This document shows, piece after piece, positions 45,713 to 57,321 of a stretch of 64,000 nt of DNA (within the stretch, counting starts at the first letter, position 1; every line of letters starts with the position of its first letter). The stretch spans positions 580,899-644,898 of the forward strand of contig NZ_JACHJH010000003.1 of assembly GCF_014203555.1 (NCBI RefSeq), read 5' to 3'. A program made the translations under genes and the position numbers. Under the pieces are notes generated by a model. It was not told the DNA's origin, ran no database searches, and worked only from the letters and a program-made list of their open reading frames with translations. Source of the stretch: Streptomyces olivoverticillatus (GTDB lineage: Bacteria; Actinomycetota; Actinomycetes; Streptomycetales; Streptomycetaceae).

Positions 45713-47191
45713 CTATCTCGGGGGCTGGTCGGTGGCCTCGTCCGTGGCGCGGGCGGGGCCGGGGAGCCGGGCCGGGTCCTGGGGCCTGGCCGCCGCCTGG
45801 TCGGCCACGGGGGATGCCGGATCCATGGCGCGTGCCGGGCCGTTCGCGGTGGTGGCGGCCGAGGAGGTGGCCGGGGAGGCCGGGCGGCGACCGGCGATCC
45901 GCTTGGCGAGGGCGACCGCGGCGCCCTCGGCCACCGGGGTCGACGGGACCACGGGCCGTTCGGGGAGCAGCCGGGAGCGGTAGAGCAGGGCGACCGCCGC
46001 TGCCGAGGCCAGTCCGAAGGAGACGCAGCAGATCCAGGGCAGCCAGGCCATGCCGGCCTGTGCGCCCAGGTCCATGGCCCGGCCGACCACGGCGTTGCCG
46101 CCGGTGGCGGCGAGGCCGGAGAAGACGTAGAAGAGGCCGAAGTAGGTGCCCGTCAGCTGTTCCCGGCCGAAGCCGGGGACCATCTCCAGCACCGTGGGGT
46201 GGGCGATCATGATGCCGAAGAAGAGCAGCAGCGCGCCGACGACCATGACCAGCATCCTCGCCCCCGCCTCGTGGCTGTCCTTGGGCGGTTCGGTGCCGCA
46301 GATGAGCAGGGGCGGTACGAACCCGAGCCCCATGACGACGAGTCCGGAGCTCACCCAGCGGGTGCCGCCGCCGTTTCTCAGCAGCGCCCGGGTGATGCGG
46401 AGCTGGAACACCATGTTGACGATCGCGCCGATGGCCAGCAGCACCCCTGGCGACCCCTTCCAGCCGGAGGCCTGCAACGCCCCTTCGGGCAGCAGCAGAT
46501 ACAGCTGGTTCTCCACGGTGAACATGCCGGTCGTGGCGAAGCAGAAGAGCAGGAACCGGCGGTTGCAGAAAGCTTCCCGCCAGTCCCCCAGGACCGTGGC
46601 CGAAGGCCTGCGGGGCGCGGCCTCGTGCCGCGGCAGCACCATGGCCTGCGCGACGGTCAGGGCCCCGAAGACCGCCGCCACCGCGAGGGCGCAGCCCCGG
46701 AAGTCGGCCAGGAACAGCACGCTGCCCAGCAGGAGTCCCATGAGTGAACCGCAGGTGGCGTAGACGTTGAGCAGTGCGAACGCCTCGGACTTGTGGTCGT
46801 CGGACTCCTGGGTGACGTAGGTGCGAACAGCCGGGTAGAAGAGCGCCGCCGCGACGCCGGTGAGGACGGACGCGCCGAGGAGCAGTGGCAGGGAGCTGCC
46901 GAAGGCGAAGAGCCCGAAGCCGACCGTTCTCAGTGCACAGCCGACGATGATCACCACACGCGGCCCGAGCCGGTCGGTCGCGGACCCGCCGAGGATGAAC
47001 AAGCCCTGCTGACTGAGATTCCGCGCCCCGAGCACCAGGCCGACGAGCGCGGCCGACATTCCCAGCCCCTGCTCCAGATAGGCCGCGAGAAACGGCATCA
47101 GGAGGTAGAACCCGATGTCGATCCCAAACTGATTGATCAATAGCAATCGCAATGAGAGCGGCAGCTTACGGGTCACCCGAAATTTCCTCAT
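45713..47191 (-). CDS. MFS transporter (probable exporter)
   Basis: A 492-residue major-facilitator protein with twelve predicted helices, the loop motif GSATDRLGPRVVIIVG between helices 2 and 3, and a long C-terminal Pro/Ala-rich tail. ATG at 47191 has AGGAA upstream. It lies upstream of the carbamoyltransferase/AurF-like set on the same strand (164-bp gap). A repeat resembling the SARP operators of the azoxy cluster lies about 235-275 bp before its start, so it might export either product. The substrate is not predictable from sequence. Confidence 0.9.
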   Translation of the reverse strand: MRKFRVTRKLPLSLRLLLINQFGIDIGFYLLMPFLAAYLEQGLGMSAALVGLVLGARNLSQQGLFILGGSATDRLGPRVVIIVGCALRTVGFGLFAFGSSLPLLLGASVLTGVAAALFYPAVRTYVTQESDDHKSEAFALLNVYATCGSLMGLLLGSVLFLADFRGCALAVAAVFGALTVAQAMVLPRHEAAPRRPSATVLGDWREAFCNRRFLLFCFATTGMFTVENQLYLLLPEGALQASGWKGSPGVLLAIGAIVNMVFQLRITRALLRNGGGTRWVSSGLVVMGLGFVPPLLICGTEPPKDSHEAGARMLVMVVGALLLFFGIMIAHPTVLEMVPGFGREQLTGTYFGLFYVFSGLAATGGNAVVGRAMDLGAQAGMAWLPWICCVSFGLASAAAVALLYRSRLLPERPVVPSTPVAEGAAVALAKRIAGRRPASPATSSAATTANGPARAMDPASPVADQAAARPQDPARLPGPARATDEATDQPPR

Positions 47192-47423
47192 GCGCGTTCC
47201 TGGTTTCAGCCCGGACAGGCGAGAACACCCTGAACCGAGGGCGCGCCATACACCCGGAGCGTTGGACGGTGCGCAGCGCGGCAGCGGACGGCAACCATGG
47301 CGACCTCAGGCTTCTTACAGGTCAAAAGCCTGATCAAGGGTCAGAGCGCCTCGGCTTCTGGCACGTCGGCTCGCTATTCCGTTCACGGGAACGGTCGCAC
47401 TCGCTGACTTGAGTCGGCGGTCG

Positions 47424-47469
47424 ATCATATGCTTTTGCGGTGCATCCTTACTGACCCCCAACTGCGTTC
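47424..47469 (-). promoter_or_regulatory. Possible SARP-type operator/promoter upstream of the MFS gene
   Basis: In the 505-bp gene-free gap 47192-47696, three 7-mers beginning TG recur every 11 bp on the plus strand: TGCATCC (47441-47447), TGACCCC (47452-47458) and TGCGTTC (47463-47469). The middle one is preceded by TTAC as in the arrays at 24018 and 26583. On the coding strand a TATGAT -10 (47424-47429) follows 11 bases after the last repeat. Only the central repeat is a full TGAC match. I saw no gene in the rest of the gap. Confidence 0.4.
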
Positions 47470-47696
47470 GGAAGAACACGTAGCAGACACTTTAGCAAAG
47501 CGACCCCTCTCTCGATAGTGCGCGAACGCAGGCGGAATCACCGCATGGTTCGAATCGGGGCCAATGAATTGCTACCGGTATTGTCCGCGAATGCTGGAAC
47601 TGCCGTGCGCACGAACTCGCGAGCCCGGCCACGCATGGCCGACCCCGGGCGGGCTGCCGTTGCGGCCTTATTTGACGGGCAGTCAGGTCACGCCCG

Positions 47697-48908
47697 TCAG
47701 CCGATTCGTCCGGCCTCCGGCAGCGCGTCGTGCCGGATGCGGGCCGCGGGCAGGCCCAGGCCGGTCAGCCGCCGCGCGGTGGCGCGGACCATGGCGGGCG
47801 GTCCGCTGACGTACGCCACGTACTCGGACCAGCCGCCGTGCCGCCCCACCACTTCGGCGACGTCACCGACCACCGGCACCACGCGCAACCAGGGGCGGCG
47901 CTGCTGCAGTTCGCCCAGCCATTGGAGGTCGTACAGGTCGGAGCGGGTGCGCGCACCCACGAACAGCCTTGCGCAGCGGGGTGGTTGCGGGCGGGCGGCC
48001 AGCTCCTGCACCAGCGCCTTGGCCTGGGCGAGCCCGGTGCCGCCCGCGACCAGCAGCACATCGCGCGAGAGGTCCGCATCCAGCGTCGCCGTGCCGCCCG
48101 CCGGGCCCAGCCGCAGCACGTCCCCGACGCCGGTGCGCTCCACGAGCGCCTCGCTCACCCCGCCCGGGCCGGTCCGGCGGACGTGGAACTCCAGGGCGTC
48201 GTCCGGCCGCGGGGCGCCCGCCATCGAGTACTGCCGCCAGGCGCGGGGCAGCAGCGGCGACTCCAGCGCGCCGTGCTGCCCGGCCCGGTAGGGGTAGGGC
48301 TCGCTCGTCCGCAGGTGCAGCACCGCCAGGTCCGGCCGACGGCGCTCGTGCCCGACCACCAGCGCCTGCCAGCAGGGCGGTTCGGCGAGCGCGGCGTCCG
48401 CGCCGTCGGTCATCGCCCCGACGGCGAAGCGCAGCATGCGCAGCCACGCCCGCTCCGCCTCCGCGGGCCACTGCGGGCCCGCGCACCGGCGCAGCGCCTC
48501 GCGCAGGGCCTCCTCGAAGGAGGCGTAGTGCGCGGGCCGCACCCCGAGCTTGCGGTGGTCGCGGCCCAGCTGCCGGAAGGTGGCGGCGACCTCGTCCGGG
48601 CGGTGCAGGTTCTCGATGAGGTGGCGGAAGGCTGCCTCAAGGTGTTCCTGCTGGAAGGCCATCGAGTCGGGGAACAGCGACCGCAGGGCAGGCCGACGCC
48701 GGAACATCACCTCGTAGAGATGGGCGATGAGCTCGTCCAGGGGCGTCACCAGGTGCAGGTGTGCGGCGATCAGCCGTTGGTCGGCCGCGCCGTCGTACGG
48801 CAGGGGCTCGGGGGGCTGCGGTGCCGGGGCGAGCAACCGCCGTCGCAGCCGCATGGCGTCGTGGCGTGCGAGCAGCGCGTGGTAGTCGTCGTTCCGGGTG
48901 ACGCTCAC
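47697..48908 (-). CDS. Flavohemoprotein-like: globin domain plus FAD/NAD(P)-binding reductase
   Basis: A 403-residue protein with a globin-like region (about 45-165, LIAHLYEVMFRRRPALRSLFPD, with a proximal-type His in FRQLGRDHRKLGVRPAHY). A ferredoxin-reductase-type FAD domain follows (EPYPYRAGQHGALESPLLPRAWRQYSMAG) and an NAD(P) domain ends the protein (VLLVAGGTGLAQAKALVQEL, YVSGPPAMVRATA). This is the architecture of NO-detoxifying flavohaemoglobins. It starts with a long Arg-rich segment before the globin. It may handle nitric oxide or reactive nitrogen; relevance to the adjacent N-oxidation genes is speculative. Confidence 0.85.
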   Translation of the reverse strand: MSVTRNDDYHALLARHDAMRLRRRLLAPAPQPPEPLPYDGAADQRLIAAHLHLVTPLDELIAHLYEVMFRRRPALRSLFPDSMAFQQEHLEAAFRHLIENLHRPDEVAATFRQLGRDHRKLGVRPAHYASFEEALREALRRCAGPQWPAEAERAWLRMLRFAVGAMTDGADAALAEPPCWQALVVGHERRRPDLAVLHLRTSEPYPYRAGQHGALESPLLPRAWRQYSMAGAPRPDDALEFHVRRTGPGGVSEALVERTGVGDVLRLGPAGGTATLDADLSRDVLLVAGGTGLAQAKALVQELAARPQPPRCARLFVGARTRSDLYDLQWLGELQQRRPWLRVVPVVGDVAEVVGRHGGWSEYVAYVSGPPAMVRATARRLTGLGLPAARIRHDALPEAGRIG

Positions 48909-49033
48909 GAGGCCCGGCCTCCTCTAAGGTCGCCTGTGCGGTCGGTCCGGAACCGATCATGAACGGCCCGGGCCGCCGGGTTCAGCGGCCACTGGGCCCT
49001 TCCCCGGGGGCCGTTGGTCCCCGTCTACCGCCG

Positions 49034-50974
<1,941 letters not shown>

Positions 50975-51124
50975 GGAACGCTCTCTTCCGGCGGGGCGGC
51001 GGCGCTGCGGACCAGCGCCGCGTCCACACCTCCAGCTTCGGCCCACGGCGCCCGGACGGCCAGAGCCCCCCGCCCCGGGCGGGGGCGGTGCGCCCTCACC
51101 CGCGCGCCCTCGCCCCGTGCGCCG

Positions 51125-51994
51125 TCACCTGTTCGGCACCACCGCCACCGGGCAGGCCGCGCGGTGCAGCGCGCGGTGGGCGACCCGCCCCAGGTGGAGC
51201 CCCCGGTGGCCGTGGCGGCTCGCGGCGCCCAGCACCAGCAGGTCGGCCTCGGCGGAGAGCCGGACGAGCGCCTTGTGCGCGGGCCCCTCGACGGTGGTGT
51301 GGCGGACGGTGACCTCGGGATGTGCGCGGTGCGGCTCCCGCAAGGCGGCGGCCAGGGCGGCGGAGGCGCGGTCTTCGTGGGCCTGGGTCTGGGTGTCCAG
51401 GATGCTCATGCGGTCGAGGGGCTCCTGCTCGGGAAAACGCCAGGCCCGTACCGCCTGGAGCTCGCAGCCTCGCGCCTCGGCCTCGCGCAGGGCGAACCGT
51501 ACGGCGGCCGCCGACTCCTCGGCCCCGACGCCGACGACCACCCTGCCGCACTCGCCCCGCAGGTTCCGCTCCTCGCCCCGCACCACGACGGCGGGGCCGT
51601 GGGCGCGGCCGGCCACGGCCAGGCTCACCGAGCCCAGCAGCAGCTCCTTGACGACTCCGCGCCCCGACGCACCCGTGATCACGGCCGCGGCCTCGCGGGA
51701 CTCCGCCAGCAGCGCTTCCACGGCGTCCTCGGGTGCCAGCACGGTCTCCACGGCCAGGCGCGGCGCCCGCTGTCCGGCGCGCTGCCCCGCCGAGGCGACG
51801 ACGCGCTCGGCCAGGGCCTCCTCCGCGAGGTACTCGCCGTTCGTGGACGGCACCGGGCCCTCGTAGCGCTCCCACAGCGACGCGTAGACCACGCGCAGGG
51901 GCAGGTGCAGGCGCACCGCCTCGTCCACCGCCCAGTCCAGGGCCGTCAGGCTGCCGTCGGATCCGTCGACACCCACCACCAGGGGATGCTCCAT
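51125..51994 (-). CDS. Universal stress protein, tandem Usp domains
   Basis: A protein of about 289 residues made of two Usp domains. The first starts HPLVVGVDGSDGSLTALDWAVDEA and ends in the ATP-binding GASGRGVVKELLLGSVSLAVAGRAHGPAVVV. The second runs GRVVVGVGAEESAAAVRFALREA to GAASRHGHRGLHLGRVAHRALHRAACPVAVV. ATG at 51994 starts directly on the domain; GTG at 52003 would add three residues. Such proteins act in dormancy and redox or energy stress. Confidence 0.93.
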   Translation of the reverse strand: MEHPLVVGVDGSDGSLTALDWAVDEAVRLHLPLRVVYASLWERYEGPVPSTNGEYLAEEALAERVVASAGQRAGQRAPRLAVETVLAPEDAVEALLAESREAAAVITGASGRGVVKELLLGSVSLAVAGRAHGPAVVVRGEERNLRGECGRVVVGVGAEESAAAVRFALREAEARGCELQAVRAWRFPEQEPLDRMSILDTQTQAHEDRASAALAAALREPHRAHPEVTVRHTTVEGPAHKALVRLSAEADLLVLGAASRHGHRGLHLGRVAHRALHRAACPVAVVPNR

Positions 51995-52099
51995 CGTTCC
52001 CACCGCCTCACCGTGTGAAATCTGCTGCCTCTCCCCTTTTCTTCCCCTCCTTGCGGGTTTCCCCCGACGATCACACGTTGAGCCGCCCGGCTCACGCGC

Positions 52100-52579
52100 T
52101 CAGCCCTGGCCGATGCCCTCGAACCACGTCGGGCCGCCCGCCGCGGCCTGCTTGATGCGCGACACCGCGAAGTCCTCCATCGCCGGCAGGGCGTCCGGCT
52201 CGAACCAGCCGACCTCCAGCGACTCGTCGTCGTTGACCCGCGCCTCGCCGCCCACCGCGCGGGCGAGGAAGCAGATGTCCATGAACTGGCAGACGTCGCC
52301 GTTGGGGTAGGTGACCCGCTGCAGCGCCTCGACCAGCAGGATCCGCTCCGGTACGCACCGGACGGCGGTCTCCTCCCAGACCTCGCGGACCAGGGCCGCG
52401 GCGGGCTGTTCGCCGGGCTCGGGGATGCCGCCGATGATGGACCACTGGCCCGTGTCGGCACGGCGGCCCAGAAGAATGCGGCCCTCGTCGTCGAGGACGA
52501 TGGCGCTCACTCCGGGCATCCACAGCAGCTGGCTGCCCACGGAGGCCCGGATGTCTCGGATGAAGTCGGGGATCGGCAT
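52100..52579 (-). CDS. NUDIX hydrolase
   Basis: A 159-residue NUDIX protein. The Nudix box is intact in the region GGIPEPGEQPAAALVREVWEE, with the metal-binding glutamates of REVWEE. The start MPIPDFIRDIRASVGSQLLWMPGVSAIVLDDEGRILLGRRADTG is common in Streptomyces homologues. The substrate, probably a nucleoside diphosphate derivative, cannot be inferred. Confidence 0.93.
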   Translation of the reverse strand: MPIPDFIRDIRASVGSQLLWMPGVSAIVLDDEGRILLGRRADTGQWSIIGGIPEPGEQPAAALVREVWEETAVRCVPERILLVEALQRVTYPNGDVCQFMDICFLARAVGGEARVNDDESLEVGWFEPDALPAMEDFAVSRIKQAAAGGPTWFEGIGQG

Positions 52580-52610
52580 GCGCCGAGCCTAATGCCGAGC
52601 CTCATGGGAC

Positions 52611-53192
52611 TCAGGCCGAGGCCGGACGGCCGCCCAGCAGCCGGAGCCGGTCGCGGATCACCCGGACGGCCGCCTCGGCGTCGTCCACGGTGACCGTGAG
52701 CGTACGGCCGTCCCACAGCCGCAGCACAATGCCCTCGCCGCGCCGCACGATCACGGCCGTGCCCTTCTCCGGGCGCCAGCGGTAGCCCCAGCCACCCCAC
52801 TGGCACGGGGTGACCTGGGGGTCGAAGTCGGCGCCGACCACCTGGGCGAGCGGGATGCGGGTGCGGGGCACGCCGATGTGGCCGCAGCGCACTTCCAGGG
52901 TGTCCTTGTCGACCCGTACCGCCACATGGACGAAGGCGATGGTGCCGTAGAGCATCAGCAGCCCCGCCGCGACGCAGCCGACGACCGCCATCACCAGGGG
53001 GGCGAGGCCGGCCGTCCAGGCGCTGTCCACGGCCAGGTCGATCCCCAGGGCGAGGCACGCGGCTCCGACACCGGCCATCAGCCACTGCACGCGGTTGGTG
53101 GCCCGTCCGGTCCAGACGGCGGGCGCGCCCTCGTCGCGGTCGGAGCTCTGCGGGCCCTCATGCCCCTGCGGGCCCTGGAAGTGGTCCCTCAT
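52611..53192 (-). CDS. PH-domain-containing membrane protein
   Basis: About 193 residues: a short charged N-terminus, two hydrophobic helices (WLMAGVGAACLALGIDLAV and APLVMAVVGCVAAGLLMLYGTIAF), then a bacterial PH-like domain (VRVDKDTLEVRCGHIGVPRTRIPLAQVV, GTAVIVRRGEGIVLRLWDGRTLTVTVDDAEAAVRVI). Common in actinobacteria, function unknown. ATG at 53192 is preferred to GTG at 53210 without strong RBS evidence for either. Confidence 0.85.
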   Translation of the reverse strand: MRDHFQGPQGHEGPQSSDRDEGAPAVWTGRATNRVQWLMAGVGAACLALGIDLAVDSAWTAGLAPLVMAVVGCVAAGLLMLYGTIAFVHVAVRVDKDTLEVRCGHIGVPRTRIPLAQVVGADFDPQVTPCQWGGWGYRWRPEKGTAVIVRRGEGIVLRLWDGRTLTVTVDDAEAAVRVIRDRLRLLGGRPASA

Positions 53193-53260
53193 ACCGGGCA
53201 GCCTACCCACGATCCGGCGCCCTGGCAGGGGTGGTGCGGCGAGGTGCCCGAATGGGTGCG

Positions 53261-54049
53261 TCAGGGATGCGCGGGGGCGGCGGCCATGAGGGAGCGGCCC
53301 TCGGGGTACGTCAGCACGACCGGCTCGAGCTCGGCCTCCCGGCCGCTGTGCAGCACGGTGAGGGTGCCGGTGGGCTCGGCGTCGGGCATCGGCACGGCGC
53401 CGGCGCGGCGCAGCGCCTGGGCGGCCACGGCCGCCGCCGAGCCGTAGAGCGAGACGCGGGGTGCGGAGGGCGGCTGGACGGCGGCGCGGATGCGCTCCGC
53501 GACGAGCTCGTAGTGGGTGCAGCCCAGCACGACGGAGCGGACGTCGGCGGGCGTGAGCTCTGCTGCGGCCTGCACGGCGGCCTCGATGGCCGCGGAGTCG
53601 GCGCGCTCCACGGCGTCGGCCAGGCCCGGGCAGGGCACTTCGGTGACGGCGACGCCGGAGGCGAAGTCGCGGATGAGGCCGCGCTGGTAGGGGCTGCCGG
53701 TGGTGGCGGGGGTGGCCCAGATGGCGACGGGGCCGCCGTCGGCCGCGGCGGGCTTGATGGCGGGCACGGTCCCGACGACCGGGAGCCCGGGTTCCAGTTC
53801 GGCGCGTATCGCCTCGAGCGCGTGCACGGAGGCGGTGTTGCAGGCGACGATCAGCGCGTCGGGGCGGTGGGCCGCGGCGGCGCGGGCGCAGGCCAGGGCG
53901 TGCTCGGTGATGCCCTCGGGGGTCCGCGGTCCCCAGGGCATGCCGTCGGGGTCGTTGGAGAGGACCAGATCGGCATCGGGCCGCAGTCGGTGCACGGCGG
54001 CTGTCGCCGCGAGGAGGCCGATGCCGGAGTCCAGGAGCGCGATCTTCAC
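53261..54049 (-). CDS. Glutamate/aspartate racemase-family protein
   Basis: A 262-residue cofactor-independent racemase of the MurI class. Both catalytic cysteines are seen, in VACNTASVHALE and VLGCTHYELVAERI, along with LLDSGIGLLAATAAV and the GTVPAIKPA strand. It probably interconverts an acidic amino acid. The position near a glycosyltransferase gene does not tell whether it is the essential MurI or a paralogue. Confidence 0.87.
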   Translation of the reverse strand: MKIALLDSGIGLLAATAAVHRLRPDADLVLSNDPDGMPWGPRTPEGITEHALACARAAAAHRPDALIVACNTASVHALEAIRAELEPGLPVVGTVPAIKPAAADGGPVAIWATPATTGSPYQRGLIRDFASGVAVTEVPCPGLADAVERADSAAIEAAVQAAAELTPADVRSVVLGCTHYELVAERIRAAVQPPSAPRVSLYGSAAAVAAQALRRAGAVPMPDAEPTGTLTVLHSGREAELEPVVLTYPEGRSLMAAAPAHP

Positions 54050-54107
54050 CCGGTCACTTTAATCGATTCGCCCGGCGGACCGGCCGGGGTGCGGCAGACT
54101 GCGGCGG

Positions 54108-55277
54108 ATGAGCGCGCTGATGTGGATCACGGTCGGTTCCCTGGCCGCGTGGGTGTGGCTGCTGCTGGGGCAGGGTTTCTTCTGGCGTACGGACGTCAGA
54201 CTGCCGGAGCGCGCCGATCCCGGGCAGTGGCCGGCCGTGGCGGTCGTGGTCCCGGCGCGGGACGAGGCGGCGGTGCTGCCGTCGAGCCTGCCCTCGCTGC
54301 TCGCCCAGGACTATCCGGGGCGGGCGGAGGTCTTCCTCGTCGACGACGGCAGCACGGACGGCACGGGCGCGCTGGCCCGCTCGCTGGCGCGGGAGCACGG
54401 CGGGCTGCCGCTGACGGTGGACTCGCCCGGGGAGCCGGGGCCCGGCTGGACGGGCAAGCTGTGGGCGGTGCGGCACGGGATGGCGCTGGCCCGGGCGCGG
54501 ACCGACGCCGAGTACCTGCTGCTGACGGACGCCGACATCGCGCACGCCCCGGACAGCCTGCGGGAGTTGGTCGCGGCGGCCCGGTCGGCCGACGTGGATC
54601 TGGTGTCGCAGATGGCGCGGCTGAGGGTGGCCTCGCCGTGGGAGCGGCTGGTCATCCCGGCCTTCGTGTACTTCTTCGCCCAGCTGTATCCCTTCCGCTG
54701 GGTCAACCGGCCCGGCGCGCGGACCGCGGCCGCCGCAGGCGGGTGCGTGCTGCTGCGGCGGGAGGCGGCGGAGCGGGCCGGGGTGCCGGACTCGATCCGG
54801 CAGGCGGTGATCGACGACGTGGCGCTGGCCCGGGCCGTCAAGCGGTCGGGCGGCCGGATCTGGCTGGGGCTCGCGGACCGGGTGGACAGCGTCCGGCCCT
54901 ATCCGGGCCTGGGCGAGCTGTGGCGGATGGTCTCGCGCAGCGCCTACGCCCAGCTGCGCCACCAGCCGCTGCTGCTGGCGGGGACGGTGGCCGGGCTGGC
55001 GGTGCTCTACCTCGCACCGCCGGTGGCGGTGGTGGCGGGTGCCGTGGCCGGGGCCGCGCTCCCGCTCGCCCTCGGCGCGGGCGCGTGGGCGGTGATGACG
55101 GGCACGTACCTGCCCATGCTGCGCTACTACCGGCAGCCGCTGAGGCTCGCGCCGCTGTTGCCCCTGACGGCGCTGCTGTACCTGCTGATGACCGTCGACT
55201 CGGCGGTGCAGCACTACCGCGGCCGGGGCGCGGCCTGGAAGGGGCGTACGTACGCCCGTCCCGAGACCACGCCGTGA
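54108..55277 (+). CDS. Membrane glycosyltransferase family 2, HpnB-like
   Basis: A 389-residue GT-A-type glycosyltransferase. An N-terminal helix is followed by VPARDEAAVLPSSLPSLLAQDYPG, the VDDGSTDGTG nucleotide motif, GPGWTGKLWAVRHGM and LTDADIAHAP, and the C-terminal part has several hydrophobic helices. GWTGKLWA is typical of the hopanoid-associated HpnB group. The acceptor is unknown. It diverges from the racemase gene with a 58-bp gap that must hold both promoters. Confidence 0.9.
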   Translation: MSALMWITVGSLAAWVWLLLGQGFFWRTDVRLPERADPGQWPAVAVVVPARDEAAVLPSSLPSLLAQDYPGRAEVFLVDDGSTDGTGALARSLAREHGGLPLTVDSPGEPGPGWTGKLWAVRHGMALARARTDAEYLLLTDADIAHAPDSLRELVAAARSADVDLVSQMARLRVASPWERLVIPAFVYFFAQLYPFRWVNRPGARTAAAAGGCVLLRREAAERAGVPDSIRQAVIDDVALARAVKRSGGRIWLGLADRVDSVRPYPGLGELWRMVSRSAYAQLRHQPLLLAGTVAGLAVLYLAPPVAVVAGAVAGAALPLALGAGAWAVMTGTYLPMLRYYRQPLRLAPLLPLTALLYLLMTVDSAVQHYRGRGAAWKGRTYARPETTP

Positions 55278-55322
55278 CGCGGCATCATCCGCGGCGCATC
55301 GCCCGCCCCGTGGCGAATCATT

Positions 55323-56582
55323 TCACTTGCGGCCCGGTGTCCAGTTCATGCCCCAGCCGTAGGCCCGGTCGAGGGTGCGCTGGGGGCTGACGCCGCGGTC
55401 GGGCACCAGATAGCGGGCCTCGCGCTGGACGACGAGGTCGCCGCCGTTGTTGGTGATCAGGGCCAGGGCGCAGACGTTGGAGGGCACGGTGCACTCGTCG
55501 AGCGAGAAGTCGACGGGGGCGCCGTGCTGGGGCTGGAGGGTGACGGTGGCGTGCAGGTCGGCGAAGCTGCGTGCGCCTTCGTAAATGGTGACAAATACCA
55601 AGATACGACGGAATGCCGCGATGTGGTCGAGGTTGATGGTCAGGTTCTCGCCCGTTTCGACCGCGCCCGTCCGGTCGTCGCCGTCGAGGTGGATGAACGG
55701 CGGCTGGTACAGCGAGCCGAAGGAGTTGCCGAGCGCCTGGACCACGCCCTTGCTGCCGTCGCTGAGCTCGAACAGGGCGCCGAGGTCGAGGTCCAGATCG
55801 GCGTGGAGGGCCATGGCCTTGCCCAGCTTCTGGGTCCAGCCCTTGAACTGCTTGCGCACCTCCCAGTTGAGGTTGACGCGCATGGTGCCCGAGGTGCCGC
55901 CCTGCTTGGTGAGCGAGACGGTCGGTGCATCCTTGGTCAGCGTGACCTTCGTCAGGCGTACGGGCGCGGGGGCCGCGGCCGGAACGGGCGGCAGGAGGGG
56001 CGGGGCGGCCGGCACCACCGGGGCGGGCCGCTCCTGGACGGGGACGGCGACGGTCTGCGGTGTGTCGACGGTGATGCCGAAGTCGGTCGCCAGGCCCTCT
56101 AGGCCGCTGCCGTAGCCCTGGCCCACCGCGCGGAACTTCCACTCGCCCTGCCGCCGGTAGAGCTCCCCGAGGACGAAGGCGGTCTCCACGGTGGCGTCCC
56201 GGCTGTCGAAGCGGGCCAGCTCCGTGCCGCTCGCGGCGTCGAAGACGCGGATGTGCAGGCCGGGCACCTGCCCGAAGGCGCCGCCGTCGGCCGAGGCCGC
56301 GAGCACCACGGTCTCCACGGCCGGCTCCAGCGCGCCCAGGTCGACCGTGACGGTGTCGGTCACCGCTCCGGCGGCGGGGCGCTTGCCCTCGTGCCGGACG
56401 GCGCCCGAAGGGTGCACCGGCTGGTTGTAGAAGACGAAGTCCGCGTCCGAACGGACCCGGCCGCCCGTCAGCAGCAGCGCCGAGGCATCGACGTCCGGCA
56501 CGCCCGGACCCGTGTCCCAACCCAGCTCGACCCGCACGGCCGATGCCGGAATCCGGACATTGCCGCCTTTGAGCATCTGCAT
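55323..56582 (-). CDS. TerD-family protein with a second TerA-like domain
   Basis: A 419-residue protein with an N-terminal TerD domain ([53 protein letters not shown]), a Pro/Ala linker near 180-205, and a second beta-rich domain ([41 protein letters not shown] to [10 protein letters not shown]) resembling TerA/TerF-type modules. TerD proteins bind calcium and relate to tellurite and stress responses and to Streptomyces development. No other ter genes flank it, so it is a stand-alone member. Confidence 0.9.
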   Translation of the reverse strand: MQMLKGGNVRIPASAVRVELGWDTGPGVPDVDASALLLTGGRVRSDADFVFYNQPVHPSGAVRHEGKRPAAGAVTDTVTVDLGALEPAVETVVLAASADGGAFGQVPGLHIRVFDAASGTELARFDSRDATVETAFVLGELYRRQGEWKFRAVGQGYGSGLEGLATDFGITVDTPQTVAVPVQERPAPVVPAAPPLLPPVPAAAPAPVRLTKVTLTKDAPTVSLTKQGGTSGTMRVNLNWEVRKQFKGWTQKLGKAMALHADLDLDLGALFELSDGSKGVVQALGNSFGSLYQPPFIHLDGDDRTGAVETGENLTINLDHIAAFRRILVFVTIYEGARSFADLHATVTLQPQHGAPVDFSLDECTVPSNVCALALITNNGGDLVVQREARYLVPDRGVSPQRTLDRAYGWGMNWTPGRK

Positions 56583-56759
56583 GCTCCACCCCTCCGAAAA
56601 CAGCCGTTAAGCAGCCGGTCTTTACACGATCCCAACGTACCTTGACGACCGATTTTCCCAAGTTCGCTCGGATTGATGGTCGGCAGTGGCCTCCGGCCCG
56701 GGAATCAACCCCCGTACCGGCCTCCCCAACCGACACACCATGGGCTTAACTTATGGGCT

Positions 56760-57242
56760 ATGACCTCCCCCCGCAGTGCCTACGGTGGCTACTACGCATC
56801 GTCGTCCTTCCCGGACACCCCCATCTACGACAGCCTCGTCGCCGAGCGGGGCACCCCCCAGATCGCGCCGATCCGGGTGTCGTCCCCGTACGACTTCGGC
56901 AACAGCAACCTGCCCGCGCTGCCGGCCCTGCCCTCCGGCCCGTCCTCGCAGCAGGCTTCCCCGGCGCAGCACAACGGCTATCCCGGCCAAGCCGCGCCGT
57001 ACGGCCAGCAGTCCGGCCCGGCCCAGCCCGGCGGCGGCCTGCAGCAGGCCGCGGCCCCCTACATCCCGCAGCAGGCCTCGGCGCAGCGCGGCTACGCGGG
57101 CCCGCAGCAGTACCAGCAGCGGCCCGGCGCCCCGGCGGGTCCGGCGGGCTACGAGGCGATGCGCCCGGTCGCGCCCCGGCCGGCCCCGGCGCCCTACGAG
57201 GACCCGTACCAGCGCCAGTACCCGGACCAGGGGGGGTACTGA
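56760..57242 (+). CDS. Low-complexity conserved Streptomyces protein (DUF6643-like)
   Basis: A 160-residue protein with an ordered start MTSPRSAYGGYYASSSFPDTPIYDSLVAERGTPQIAPIRV and a long disordered tail rich in Gln, Pro, Ala, Gly and Tyr. The N-terminal stretch is familiar from conserved Streptomyces proteins of unknown function. ATG at 56760 is chosen for that reason; there is no clear RBS, so the message may be leaderless or the start may be wrong. Confidence 0.75.
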   Translation: MTSPRSAYGGYYASSSFPDTPIYDSLVAERGTPQIAPIRVSSPYDFGNSNLPALPALPSGPSSQQASPAQHNGYPGQAAPYGQQSGPAQPGGGLQQAAAPYIPQQASAQRGYAGPQQYQQRPGAPAGPAGYEAMRPVAPRPAPAPYEDPYQRQYPDQGGY

Positions 57243-57321
57243 CCCGGGTCACCGGAAGCGACCGGACCGGCTGGGCGGGCGACAGGCGCCAACTGTCATA
57301 TGCAGCTGGCAGGATGGCCGT

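Noticed and set aside
47535..47560. GGTTCGAATC resembling a tRNA T-loop in the gene-free gap near 47545.
   Set aside because: Flanking bases do not form the T stem and no acceptor or D arm can be found on either strand.
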